DNA of 5,419 nt, from NCBI GenBank assembly GCA_024641445.1, contig JAHEDA010000178.1, positions 1 to 5,419 on the forward strand, given 5' to 3'. Origin of the DNA: Gammaproteobacteria bacterium (GTDB taxonomy: Bacteria > Pseudomonadota > Gammaproteobacteria > UBA6429 > Thiohalophilaceae). This document shows positions 1 through 5,419 of this stretch, one piece after another; position 1 is the stretch's first letter; each line of letters starts with the position of its first letter. The translations under genes and the position numbers were made by a program. A model generated the notes under the pieces. The model had not been told where the DNA came from, did no database searches, and saw only the letters and a list, made by a program, of their open reading frames with translations.

Positions 1-24
1 CTAGGTTCATCGGTACCGTGCAAT

Positions 25-55
25 AAAAAGGGCCGTCAGTGACGGCCCTTTTTTT
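25..55. terminator. Bidirectional intrinsic (Rho-independent) terminator
   Basis: A perfect inverted repeat, GGGCCGTC (30-37) and GACGGCCC (41-48), closes a 3-nt loop (AGT). It is flanked by A5 on the left (25-29) and T7 on the right (49-55), so the stem can extend to 13 bp. Each strand therefore reads as a GC-rich hairpin followed by a U-run. On the minus strand it lies about 20 nt beyond the stop of the CheY-like gene (76-486) and should end that transcript. The longer T-run on the plus strand suggests it also ends a rightward gene lying before the window, which cannot be seen. Confidence 0.93.
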
Positions 56-75
56 ATGAGTGGATGTATCCGTAG

Positions 76-486
76 CTAGGCTTGCGCCTGTTTCTCTTTC
101 TTTTCCTTCCAGGCCAGGGTCAGCAGGCGCTTGACCTTGATGTTCAACATTTCGGGCTGAAACGGTTTGGCCAGATAATCGTCGACACCGGCCTGAATCG
201 CCGTCTCGACCTTCTCTTTGACCGCATTGGCGGTAACCATGAGGAAGGGGATATTTTTGAGCCTGTCATCGGCCCGAACGGCATTTAGTGCCTCCAGACC
301 GCTCATCTTGGGCATATCCCAATCGCTAATGATGAGGTCGAAACGCCCACCACGCAAGGTCTCCAGCAGGCGCTGGCCATTATCGACTTCGGTGAAATCG
401 GTAAAACCGCCTTGCATCAAGGCGCCTTTCAGAATTCCCCGCATCGACCCCATATCGTCAGCAATAATTATTTTTACGTTTTTCAT
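76..486 (-). CDS. CheY-like single-domain response regulator
   Basis: A 136-residue stand-alone receiver domain with no output domain. It carries every phosphorylation residue of the CheY family: acidic pair D10/D11, phospho-acceptor D55 in SDWDMP, switch residues T85 and Y104, and K107 before PF. These equal E. coli CheY D12, D13, D57, T87, Y106 and K109 with a constant offset of 2; W56 matches CheY W58. The C-terminus has an extra Lys/Glu-rich tail (about residues 127-136), making it slightly longer than E. coli CheY (129). It should be phosphorylated by a CheA-type kinase and act by protein-protein contact, in the classic case at flagellar FliM. The ATG start gives the receiver-domain N-terminus; the ribosome site (AGGG, 490-493) is weak and close. 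No cheZ or cheA is adjacent and a terminator follows, so it is a monocistronic orphan. It may be the main CheY or a paralogue with another partner, so no symbol is given. Confidence 0.93.
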   Translation of the reverse strand: MKNVKIIIADDMGSMRGILKGALMQGGFTDFTEVDNGQRLLETLRGGRFDLIISDWDMPKMSGLEALNAVRADDRLKNIPFLMVTANAVKEKVETAIQAGVDDYLAKPFQPEMLNIKVKRLLTLAWKEKKEKQAQA

Positions 487-577
487 CTGCCCTGTTCAGA
501 TTGTTTGCCCATCTTCATGGATGGGCTGGTGTGTGCGGGTTATGACCGCAATGTTACAAATTTCTCGTGTCCGCTAT

Positions 578-604
578 ATATCGGCAGCAAGGCCCCAAAT
601 TTCA
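578..604 (-). promoter_or_regulatory. Sigma-28 (FliA)-type promoter of the CheY-like gene
   Basis: Read on the minus strand: TGAAATTT (604-597), 11 nt, then GCCGATAT (585-578). The known sigma-28 consensus of enterobacteria is TAAAGTTT-N11-GCCGATAA. The -35 element matches 6 of 8, the -10 element 7 of 8, and the spacer is exactly 11. The predicted start of transcription is near 571, giving a leader of about 85 nt before the ATG at 486. FliA control would fit a chemotaxis-type gene. No good sigma-70 promoter was seen on this strand in the gap. Confidence 0.7.
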
Positions 605-761
605 GTAATGATTTTGCGCCATTCGCGGTAGAAGATTATTAGGAAATACCTATAAGGCTTTGATTCTCCATGGTTTAACTGAAAATCGACCCTGGCCAGT
701 AGGCTTATTTTTAGTAATTCTGCGGCCAGATTGCATTAAGACCATGTTGTGGCGGTTTTTT

Positions 762-770
762 TGCCATAAT
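762..770 (+). promoter_or_regulatory. Extended -10 promoter for the membrane protein-cmoA-cmoB operon
   Basis: TG (762-763), one base, then CATAAT (765-770) forms an extended -10 element with 5 of 6 matches to TATAAT. No good -35 hexamer lies 16-18 nt upstream, which extended -10 promoters can tolerate. Transcription would begin near 777, leaving a leader of about 31 nt with the Shine-Dalgarno at its end. An ATG at 769 overlaps this hexamer, which argues against that ATG being the start codon. Confidence 0.5.
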
Positions 771-790
771 GCACCCGATTCCCGCGGGGA

Positions 791-799
791 AAAGGAGGT
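791..799 (+). promoter_or_regulatory. Strong Shine-Dalgarno deciding the start at 808
   Basis: AAAGGAGGT is a near-perfect complement to the 3' end of 16S rRNA, and lies 8 nt before the ATG at 808. It fixes the start of the membrane protein at 808 rather than at the in-frame ATG at 769, which has no ribosome site and would add 13 polar residues before the first membrane helix. Confidence 0.88.
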
Positions 800-807
800 C
801 GCTCAGG

Positions 808-1593
808 ATGTTTACGCTGGCAGTACAGGGGCAGGTCGTGACGCTATTGTCCTTAGTCACCCTGGGGGCCTTTATCTGGCTGCTGGTGCTGGGGTTTCAG
901 CGCCATATCTTTTGGTCCATCGCGATCTTTGTCCTGGCGCCCATCACTGGTTTGGCTTTTGCCATCAAGTATTGGGCCGATGCGCGTATCCCTTACGTCA
1001 TCTTTATCCTCGCGCTCGGCGGGTCCTGGTATCTTTCCTTCGATCTGGCTCGACGCTCGATGGCCCTGACGGATGCCCCGGTGGTGTCGGGGCTCGTAGC
1101 GGGCGACACCTCATCTTCTTCAAATCCCACCCCCCCGCCGACACCGCCGGAGCCCCAATCGAGCGCGGTGGCGGAACCTGCCTCGAACCGTGGCAAGGTT
1201 ACGCAACGGGCCCTGATGGATGAGGAGGAATCCCAGATGGCACGAGGTCATGAGCATCCTGCGCTGGCCCCGCCCGGCAATGCCACACCGGAGTCGCAGC
1301 CTGGTCCATCCATAATAGTCGAGGGGTCGGTAGCCGCCCCAACCCCGGCAACAACGGTGCCCGAGGCACCGAAAATCACTGGTCAGGCGATTACGTTCGA
1401 GGAGGCGACCGCGCATGTTGGTCAGCGTATTCAGATTATGACCAAGTCAGGCCTGGTCCATGAGGGCCTGTTGGCGCGCACCGATGAAGACTACCTCTGG
1501 TTGACCCAGCGGGTGCGTGGGGGAGAATTTTCATTTGAGGTGCGACGCGAGGATATTGCCGCCCTGTCGGTTCAGTTAAAATCGACCCCGTGA
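808..1593 (+). CDS. Three-helix membrane protein with Pro-rich linker and C-terminal Sm/SH3-like domain (function unknown)
   Basis: A 261-residue protein I do not recognise as a named family. Three hydrophobic segments at about residues 10-30, 34-53 and 61-78 suggest an inner-membrane anchor. A long, low-complexity, Pro/Ala/Ser-rich linker (about 80-188) follows, with a dense proline run near 106-116 and an acidic patch (DEEE) in the middle. The C-terminus (about 190-256) is compact and looks like a small beta-barrel: it starts VGQRIQI, has a turn then EGLLARTDEDYLWL, and ends in FEVRREDIAAL. This layout resembles Sm-like or SH3-like folds, but only by eye. By the positive-inside rule the side of the C-terminal domain is uncertain. 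The gene opens the operon and its TGA overlaps the GTG of cmoA, so it is co-translated with tRNA-modification enzymes. That is positional evidence only; no functional link is known. The start is set by the Shine-Dalgarno at 791-799. Confidence 0.85.
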   Translation: MFTLAVQGQVVTLLSLVTLGAFIWLLVLGFQRHIFWSIAIFVLAPITGLAFAIKYWADARIPYVIFILALGGSWYLSFDLARRSMALTDAPVVSGLVAGDTSSSSNPTPPPTPPEPQSSAVAEPASNRGKVTQRALMDEEESQMARGHEHPALAPPGNATPESQPGPSIIVEGSVAAPTPATTVPEAPKITGQAITFEEATAHVGQRIQIMTKSGLVHEGLLARTDEDYLWLTQRVRGGEFSFEVRREDIAALSVQLKSTP

Positions 1594-2342
1594 GTAGCCA
1601 CTACCCCAAGATCCCCCCACGTCCACGCGATACCCTTTACGCCTCTCCCTTGAGTGAGATCGCCGACTTCGCCTTTGATGCAAAGGTAGCAGGGGTGTTT
1701 GCCGATATGATTAACCGCTCCGTCCCGGGGTATGGCGTGATCATCCAGGTTCTGGAGGTGATCACTCAGCGTTATGCCCAGGCCAATACGACTATCTATG
1801 ACTTGGGCTGCTCTCTAGGTGCCGCCAGCCTGCGGGTGCGACAGAGTCTGCACGCCCCAGGCTGTCAGATCATTGCGGTAGACAATTCCCCTGCAATGTT
1901 GGAGCAGTGCCAGACATATCTCACGAAAGATGGCCACCCGACCCCGGTGCGACTGCTGTGCGATGATATTCGTAATGTCCCGATCGAGAATGCCTCCATG
2001 GTGATCCTGAACTTCACCCTGCAATTCATCGAGCCAGCAGCACGTATGGAGTTATTACAAAAAGTCTATGCCGGAATGGTTCCCGGCGGCGTCGTGGTCT
2101 TGTCAGAGAAACTCGCACACGAAGGTATTGAGGGTGAGGAACTTGTCGGCCTGCATCATCGCTTCAAGATAATGCAGGGCTATTCAGAGCTTGAGGTCAG
2201 TCAGAAACGCACGGCGCTGGAGAAGGCAATGATACCCGAGGCCTGGGAGGCTCACCGGGAGCGACTGCAAGCGTGCGGATTTCGTGAAGTCTTTCGCTGG
2301 TTTCAGTGCCTGAATTTTTCCTCCATGTTAGCGATTAAATGA
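1590..2342 (+). CDS. cmoA: Carboxy-S-adenosyl-L-methionine synthase CmoA
   Basis: CmoA converts S-adenosylmethionine and prephenate into carboxy-SAM and phenylpyruvate, the donor for cmo5U34 formation in tRNA. The 250-residue product aligns along its length with E. coli CmoA (247). It has a class I SAM-methyltransferase fold, and the contacts match: Y48 in RSVPGY (E. coli Y39), GCS at 73-75 in YDLGCSLGAAS, DN at 98-99 in DNSPAM, DI at 126-127, N141 in LNFTLQF, and R207 in SQKR (E. coli R199, the residue that binds the carboxyl group and separates CmoA from true methyltransferases). The N-terminus has about nine extra residues before RDTL. The GTG start overlaps the stop of the membrane protein (GTGA, 1590-1593). 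It has no ribosome site of its own and no other start lies before the conserved RDTL, so coupling is likely. The stop overlaps the cmoB start. Confidence 0.97.
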   Translation: MSSHYPKIPPRPRDTLYASPLSEIADFAFDAKVAGVFADMINRSVPGYGVIIQVLEVITQRYAQANTTIYDLGCSLGAASLRVRQSLHAPGCQIIAVDNSPAMLEQCQTYLTKDGHPTPVRLLCDDIRNVPIENASMVILNFTLQFIEPAARMELLQKVYAGMVPGGVVVLSEKLAHEGIEGEELVGLHHRFKIMQGYSELEVSQKRTALEKAMIPEAWEAHRERLQACGFREVFRWFQCLNFSSMLAIK

Positions 2343-3310
2343 TCACTGCGACGACGATTCAGCAGGACATGCTGGAGGGGTGTGCGCGTGTGGGGAGTGC
2401 TGCTCTGACCGAGAGCCTGCAACGGCAGTTGGCGGGACAGCCCCATGGTGATCTCGATCGCTGGTTAGAGACACTGGCACAGATGCCTGCAATCCGGGCA
2501 CAGCACCTTGAATTCAACCGTGACATCGTTAGCATCGGTGATGTGTCAGATGCCAGCGAGACGCAGCTCGTACAGCTGCGCGAACAGCTCATGAGCTTGC
2601 ACCCTTGGCGTAAGGGCCCCTTCTCCCTCTTTGGAATACACATTGATACCGAGTGGCGCTCCGACTGGAAGTGGTCGCGGGTACAACCGGCCTTGGCACC
2701 ATTGTCAGGGCGACGGGTCCTCGACGTCGGGAGTGGGAATGGTTACTACTGCCTGCGTCTACTCGGTGAGGGTGCCGAGGCCTGCTTGGGCATCGACCCG
2801 ACGCAGCTGTTTAATATGCAGTTCTATGCGGTTAAACAATATTGTATGGATATTCCCGCCTATGTGATCCCGCTAGGGATTGAGCACATGGCCAATTCAG
2901 GCTGTCAGTTTGATACCATCCTGTCGATGGGGGTGTTGTATCACCGCCGCTCACCGCTGGATCATCTTATAGAGTTGCGCGAGTGTCTACGAACGGGGGG
3001 GCAACTGATATTGGAGACATTGGTAATCGAAGGTGATCAACGTCAGGTACTCCTTCCCCAGGATCGCTACGCCAAGATGCGCAACGTCTGGTTTATTCCC
3101 TCCACCGATGCCCTGTATCTCTGGCTACAACGTTGTGGCTATCGCGATATCGAGCTGGTCGATGTGACTCAGACCCGAGTAGAGGAACAACGCTCGACTG
3201 AGTGGATGCGGTTTGAATCCCTGGCGGATTATCTTGACCCACGGGATGCGTCGCGGACAATTGAAGGGTATCCCGCGCCGAGGCGGGCCCTCTTTACGGC
3301 CAATCGATAA
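2339..3310 (+). CDS. cmoB: tRNA U34 carboxymethyltransferase CmoB
   Basis: CmoB moves the carboxymethyl group from carboxy-SAM to 5-hydroxyuridine at tRNA position 34, giving cmo5U, the modification that lets one tRNA read several codons in Ala, Leu, Pro, Ser, Thr and Val boxes. The 323 residues equal the E. coli length. Donor-site residues of the E. coli enzyme are kept: K92 in PWRKGPFSL, W106 and K111 in DTEWRSDWKW, G131 in the SAM loop DVGSGNGY, DPT 153-155, IE 181-182, M197 and Y201 in SMGVLYHRRSPL, and R316 near the C-terminus in GYPAPRR. The lysine corresponding to E. coli K91 and its tryptophan partner select carboxy-SAM over SAM. The first 80 residues form the less conserved N-terminal region. 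The ATG overlaps the cmoA stop (ATGA, 2339-2342) without a clear ribosome site. It is the last gene of the operon. Confidence 0.97.
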   Translation: MITATTIQQDMLEGCARVGSAALTESLQRQLAGQPHGDLDRWLETLAQMPAIRAQHLEFNRDIVSIGDVSDASETQLVQLREQLMSLHPWRKGPFSLFGIHIDTEWRSDWKWSRVQPALAPLSGRRVLDVGSGNGYYCLRLLGEGAEACLGIDPTQLFNMQFYAVKQYCMDIPAYVIPLGIEHMANSGCQFDTILSMGVLYHRRSPLDHLIELRECLRTGGQLILETLVIEGDQRQVLLPQDRYAKMRNVWFIPSTDALYLWLQRCGYRDIELVDVTQTRVEEQRSTEWMRFESLADYLDPRDASRTIEGYPAPRRALFTANR

Positions 3311-3343
3311 TACTGGAGGGTGGACCAGTGGTTCGACCTCAAA

Positions 3344-4156
3344 TTATTTTTGGCGGAACAGAATAAAACTCAGGTCATCCGCATGGCTCGGTTGCCCATC
3401 TGTCATGCCGCCGTGCATGCGCGTACGACATAGCTCAATCAATCTTGTCGCGACCTCGCGCAGGGGTCTCTTGCGAATAATCTCTACAATCTCTTCCGGA
3501 TACAAATTGTCGAACAGCCCATCGCTGGAAATGAGCATGGTATCGCACCGATCAAGATGCAGGTTTGCACCAATCTCTATGCGCATATCCGTGGCGCCAA
3601 CGATGTTGGAGACGAGATGGCGTTCCTCATGGTGTACCGCCGCGTTTTCATCGAGCAGGCCTGCCTCAACCGCGTAGGCTACCGGTGAGTGGGCGATAAT
3701 TTGCAGTTTAACCAGACCACGTTGCCCGGTGACCAGGATCATGGAGTCACCGATGTGATAGGGACGAATGACATTCTGTTGAATTTCGACGACGGCGAGG
3801 GTAGTGGCACCGCCGCTGGTCTTTTGCATAATCTTTTCGTTGGCCGTCTCGATTGCATCGAGGATGGCCTCACGCAGCCCGCCTTCTTCGCTTACCTGCG
3901 CAAGACGCTGCTGCATACAACTCAGGGCGATATGGGAGGCGGCATCTCCCTCGGGTTGACCGCCCAGGCCATCAGCGACCACCAGCACGCCACTCTCGGC
4001 AGAGAGCGGGATGATCGCCAGGCCATCCTCATTGGGTGTGATCTTGTCAGGTGAACGGTGGGTGTAGAAGGCAAAGTGCCCAAACTCGGTGTCAAATAAT
4101 TCGGCCTGTTCAAGATCGGTCTGGGATAGGCTGATAAGAGTGGAATGCAGCGACAT
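3344..4156 (-). CDS. PP2C-family (PPM) Ser/Thr protein phosphatase
   Basis: A 270-residue soluble metal-dependent phosphatase of the bacterial PrpC/Stp type; no signal peptide or membrane segment is seen. PPM motifs occur in order: NED (42-44) in the N-terminal strand, VVADGLGGQPEGDAAS (59-74) with metal ligand D62 and G63, GGATT (115-119), HIGDS (134-138), VGATD (186-190), SSDGLFD (210-216) with metal ligand D212, and ADDLSFILF (259-267) with D260/D261. All metal-binding acids are present, so it should be active. It differs from the common form in GDSM for GDSR. The family removes phosphate from Ser/Thr (sometimes Asp/His) residues with Mn2+ or Mg2+. It starts only 10 bp after the stop of the kinase gene and is transcribed with it, the usual pairing of a kinase with its opposing phosphatase. 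The ribosome site is A-rich and weak. Its stop faces that of cmoB across 33 bp. Confidence 0.95.
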   Translation of the reverse strand: MSLHSTLISLSQTDLEQAELFDTEFGHFAFYTHRSPDKITPNEDGLAIIPLSAESGVLVVADGLGGQPEGDAASHIALSCMQQRLAQVSEEGGLREAILDAIETANEKIMQKTSGGATTLAVVEIQQNVIRPYHIGDSMILVTGQRGLVKLQIIAHSPVAYAVEAGLLDENAAVHHEERHLVSNIVGATDMRIEIGANLHLDRCDTMLISSDGLFDNLYPEEIVEIIRKRPLREVATRLIELCRTRMHGGMTDGQPSHADDLSFILFRQK

Positions 4157-4166
4157 TTTTTATATC

Positions 4167-4898
4167 TTATTCATCCCAAACCAGCGTCTCAAGGTGACGC
4201 TTTAGTTGTGCTGCACTGCGGAATTTTTTCAGGATGAGCGAGCGTTTCAGTCCACAGCAAATATCTTTTACAACTTTTGGTTGTTTGGCGTAGTGCTTAA
4301 CCCCACCGAGGGCCTCGTAGAAGACCTGGATCATGTCTATGGTATCGTCGTGAATATTCGCCTTCTTTGGGGCCCCGGCATAGAACATATCGACCAGCTT
4401 CATTCCAAAACTCAGACCAAAGCGTTGCAGGATAATATTGTCGCTGTGTAGGTCACCATGATATTCGCCCATGGTATGAATTGCCTCCATGCCCGTGGCC
4501 AGTGCGTGCAAGAGGTGTACGGCCTGAAAGGGTTGTAGCCGTTTGCCCGGCTGACGCTGAATAAACTTGCTGAGGAGTTCCCCCTCGACGTATTCCGAGA
4601 TCAGGACGCTCACATTCTGGTTACGAAAGATGATGGTCTCGCGTGTGCTGTACTGGATGACGATGGGGCAGTGGCGCAGCTTGTGTAGTTTCCTGGCGTA
4701 GAAGAGTAGATTCTTGTCTTTGATATTTCGCTGCGGGAAAAATATCTTGGCCGTTCTTTCGATATCTGTTTCGAGTTCACGGATCAAATAGACCTCGCCC
4801 TCATAACCCGATCCAAGTTTTTCAATGACCTCGTACTTTCGACAGAGTATGCGCCCTTGTGCGATATTGAAGGCACTAATATGCTGTGATTTATCCAT
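4167..4898 (-). CDS. Atypical small protein kinase-fold protein (Hanks-like, short activation segment)
   Basis: A 243-residue soluble kinase domain without membrane segment or sensor domain. Seen in order: KYEVIEKLGSGYEGEVYLI (21-39) with glycine-rich loop GSGYEGEV, ATP-site lysine K51 in TAKIFFP, hinge-like ISEYVEGELL (100-109), catalytic loop YHGDLHSDNIIL (146-157) with base D149 and metal ligand N154, DMF (170-172) in place of DFG, and DDTIDMIQVFYEALGG (184-199) as the helix F region with D185 in the anchoring position. Two things are odd. The activation segment is almost absent: only 15 residues separate D170 from D185 (36 in PKA), with no APE motif. The helix C region (62-76) also lacks an obvious glutamate to pair with K51. 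The HGDLH form recalls aminoglycoside-phosphotransferase and RIO-like kinases as much as Hanks kinases. Catalytic residues remain, so activity is likely, but the substrate may not be a typical protein. It precedes the PP2C gene by 10 bp. The base content looks lower in GC than the cmo genes in the stretches I sampled. Confidence 0.88.
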   Translation of the reverse strand: MDKSQHISAFNIAQGRILCRKYEVIEKLGSGYEGEVYLIRELETDIERTAKIFFPQRNIKDKNLLFYARKLHKLRHCPIVIQYSTRETIIFRNQNVSVLISEYVEGELLSKFIQRQPGKRLQPFQAVHLLHALATGMEAIHTMGEYHGDLHSDNIILQRFGLSFGMKLVDMFYAGAPKKANIHDDTIDMIQVFYEALGGVKHYAKQPKVVKDICCGLKRSLILKKFRSAAQLKRHLETLVWDE

Positions 4899-4968
4899 GT
4901 CGAGGCCGCCAGTAACTAAAGTATAGTTTCAGTGTTTCAGACCTTCGATCATAGTGCAAGTAAGTGAT
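4899..4968 (-). promoter_or_regulatory. Promoter region of the kinase-phosphatase unit, with a 7-bp tandem repeat
   Basis: The 70-bp gap before the kinase gene has a good -10 hexamer on the minus strand, TATACT (4925-4920, 5 of 6). The -35 position is poor (TCGAAG-like at 17 nt spacing). Directly upstream of the -10, the heptamer CTGAAAC occurs twice on the minus strand (4926-4932 and 4934-4940), 8 nt apart, within the -35/-10 spacer. A weak promoter carrying a repeat there is what a regulated promoter may look like, but the repeat is short. No terminator for the upstream thioredoxin-like gene is visible, so read-through from it is also possible. Confidence 0.4.
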
Positions 4969-5419
4969 TCATTCCGGATGGGCAAGTTTTTTCATAGTGG
5001 CAATCACCTCGGGGGCATCCCACTCAATGGCAGCATTGACGCCATAGTGGATTTGTCCATCCGTACCGATCACAAAGGTTGAGGGCATGGCCAACACCTT
5101 CCACTTAGCCGCCTCTTGCCCATCGTGGTCGAGTAGGACGGGAAAATCTACCTGTACGCGTTGCATAAAGGCACGAACGGCCCCGGCATCCTCTGCATAG
5201 TTGATGGAAATCAGGTGGAAGTTTTCACCCTGCATCGCCTCACGCAGGCGATTCAGGCTCGGAATTTCACCGACACAGGGTGGACACCAGGTGGCCCAAA
5301 AGTTGATGACGGTGACGCCACCGTGATAGTCAGAGATGTTGAACCGCTTCCCCTCGCTGTTTGTGAGTTGAATGGGAAACGGCGCAAACTTTCCTTTGAA
5401 GGGGCGTAGGGCGAGGTCC
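4969..5419 (-). CDS. TlpA/ResA-like thioredoxin-fold protein, partial (N-terminus beyond the window)
   Basis: The frame stays open to the right edge, leaving 149 C-terminal residues; the start, and any signal peptide or lipoprotein anchor, lie outside. The active site is FWATWCPPC, with the two cysteines encoded at 5284-5286 and 5275-5277, followed by EIPSLNL. The cis-proline motif MPSTFVIGTDGQI follows (Pro at 5083-5085), then a C-terminal helix ending KKLAHPE. The strand order and the WCPPC plus FxxxLPxD-style spacing are those of the TlpA/ResA/DsbE branch, usually periplasmic, membrane-tethered reductases that keep cysteines of cytochrome c or other exported proteins reduced. An internal ATG at 5235 would omit the WCPPC site and is not a start. 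The gene runs in the same direction as the kinase-PP2C pair, 70 bp upstream. The specific partner cannot be told. Confidence 0.93.
   Translation of the reverse strand, partial: DLALRPFKGKFAPFPIQLTNSEGKRFNISDYHGGVTVINFWATWCPPCVGEIPSLNRLREAMQGENFHLISINYAEDAGAVRAFMQRVQVDFPVLLDHDGQEAAKWKVLAMPSTFVIGTDGQIHYGVNAAIEWDAPEVIATMKKLAHPE

Larger units (their letters stand above)
487..807. other. Divergent intergenic region between CheY-like gene and the cmo operon
   Basis: This stretch of 321 bp separates two divergently transcribed units. It holds the sigma-28-type promoter (minus strand, 578-604), an extended -10 promoter (plus strand, 762-770) and the ribosome site (791-799). The part between about 605 and 760 is AT-rich and shows no convincing gene, terminator or RNA. 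Short palindromes such as TAGG-N5-CCTA around 640-653 are too small to name as operators. Open frames crossing the region lack family features and ribosome sites. Confidence 0.7.

Noticed and set aside
682..692. The 11-mer AAAATCGACCC in the divergent region occurs again at 1578-1588 before the cmoA start
   Set aside because: Only two copies, one inside coding sequence, with no symmetry; most likely chance.
751..765. GGC-T-run-GCC as a possible attenuator hairpin before the operon
   Set aside because: The stem would be only 3 bp around a loop of mostly T; it cannot form a stable terminator and it overlaps the extended -10 element.
769..807. Alternative upstream ATG start (769) for the membrane protein
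   Set aside because: It has no ribosome site, overlaps a good -10 hexamer, and adds a polar stretch; the ATG at 808 has an excellent Shine-Dalgarno.
660..1223. Long plus-strand open frame overlapping the start of the membrane protein in another frame
   Set aside because: It lacks a ribosome site, and most of its length is the out-of-frame reading of the better-supported membrane protein gene.
3689..4054. Plus-strand open frame of 121 codons inside the PP2C gene
   Set aside because: It is antisense to a gene with every PPM motif intact, has no family features, and is best explained as a shadow frame.
4969..5235. Short 88-residue gene beginning at the ATG at 5235
   Set aside because: The same frame continues without a stop to the window edge and encodes the WCPPC active site upstream, so this ATG is internal to a larger thioredoxin-like gene.

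Overview
This window is a piece of a gammaproteobacterial chromosome. The firmest evidence is an adjacent, overlapping cmoA-cmoB pair whose products keep nearly every ligand-contact position of the E. coli enzymes. A CheY-type response regulator behind a convincing sigma-28 (FliA) promoter suggests a motile, flagellated cell. The codons look moderately GC-rich. I cannot name the genus from the sequence.

Layout. (1) At the left edge a strong bidirectional hairpin terminator (25-55) closes a leftward gene for a single-domain CheY-like receiver (76-486). (2) A 321-bp divergent intergenic region (487-807) carries, on the minus strand, a sigma-28-type promoter for the receiver. On the plus strand it carries an extended -10 sigma-70-type promoter and a strong Shine-Dalgarno for the next operon. 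(3) A rightward operon of three overlapping genes follows: a three-helix membrane protein with a proline-rich linker and a small C-terminal beta-rich domain (808-1593), then cmoA (1590-2342) and cmoB (2339-3310). Both junctions are 4-nt start/stop overlaps, so translation is probably coupled. (4) After a 33-bp convergent gap come two leftward genes: a PP2C-type Ser/Thr phosphatase (3344-4156), preceded in transcription by a small, atypical, soluble protein-kinase-fold gene (4167-4898). They are 10 bp apart and look like a kinase/phosphatase unit. (5) At the right edge is the 3' part of a TlpA/ResA-like thioredoxin-fold gene with a WCPPC active site (4969 to beyond the window), also leftward.

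How they work together. CmoA makes carboxy-S-adenosylmethionine. CmoB uses it to turn 5-hydroxyuridine at tRNA position 34 into 5-carboxymethoxyuridine (cmo5U), which widens wobble decoding. The membrane protein in front of them has no known link to this pathway. The kinase/PP2C pair probably forms a reversible phosphorylation switch whose target is not visible. The kinase is the oddest gene: it keeps a glycine-rich loop, the ATP-binding Lys and an HGDLHxDN catalytic loop, but has almost no activation segment. Nothing here is a CRISPR array, RNA gene, insertion sequence or phage element.
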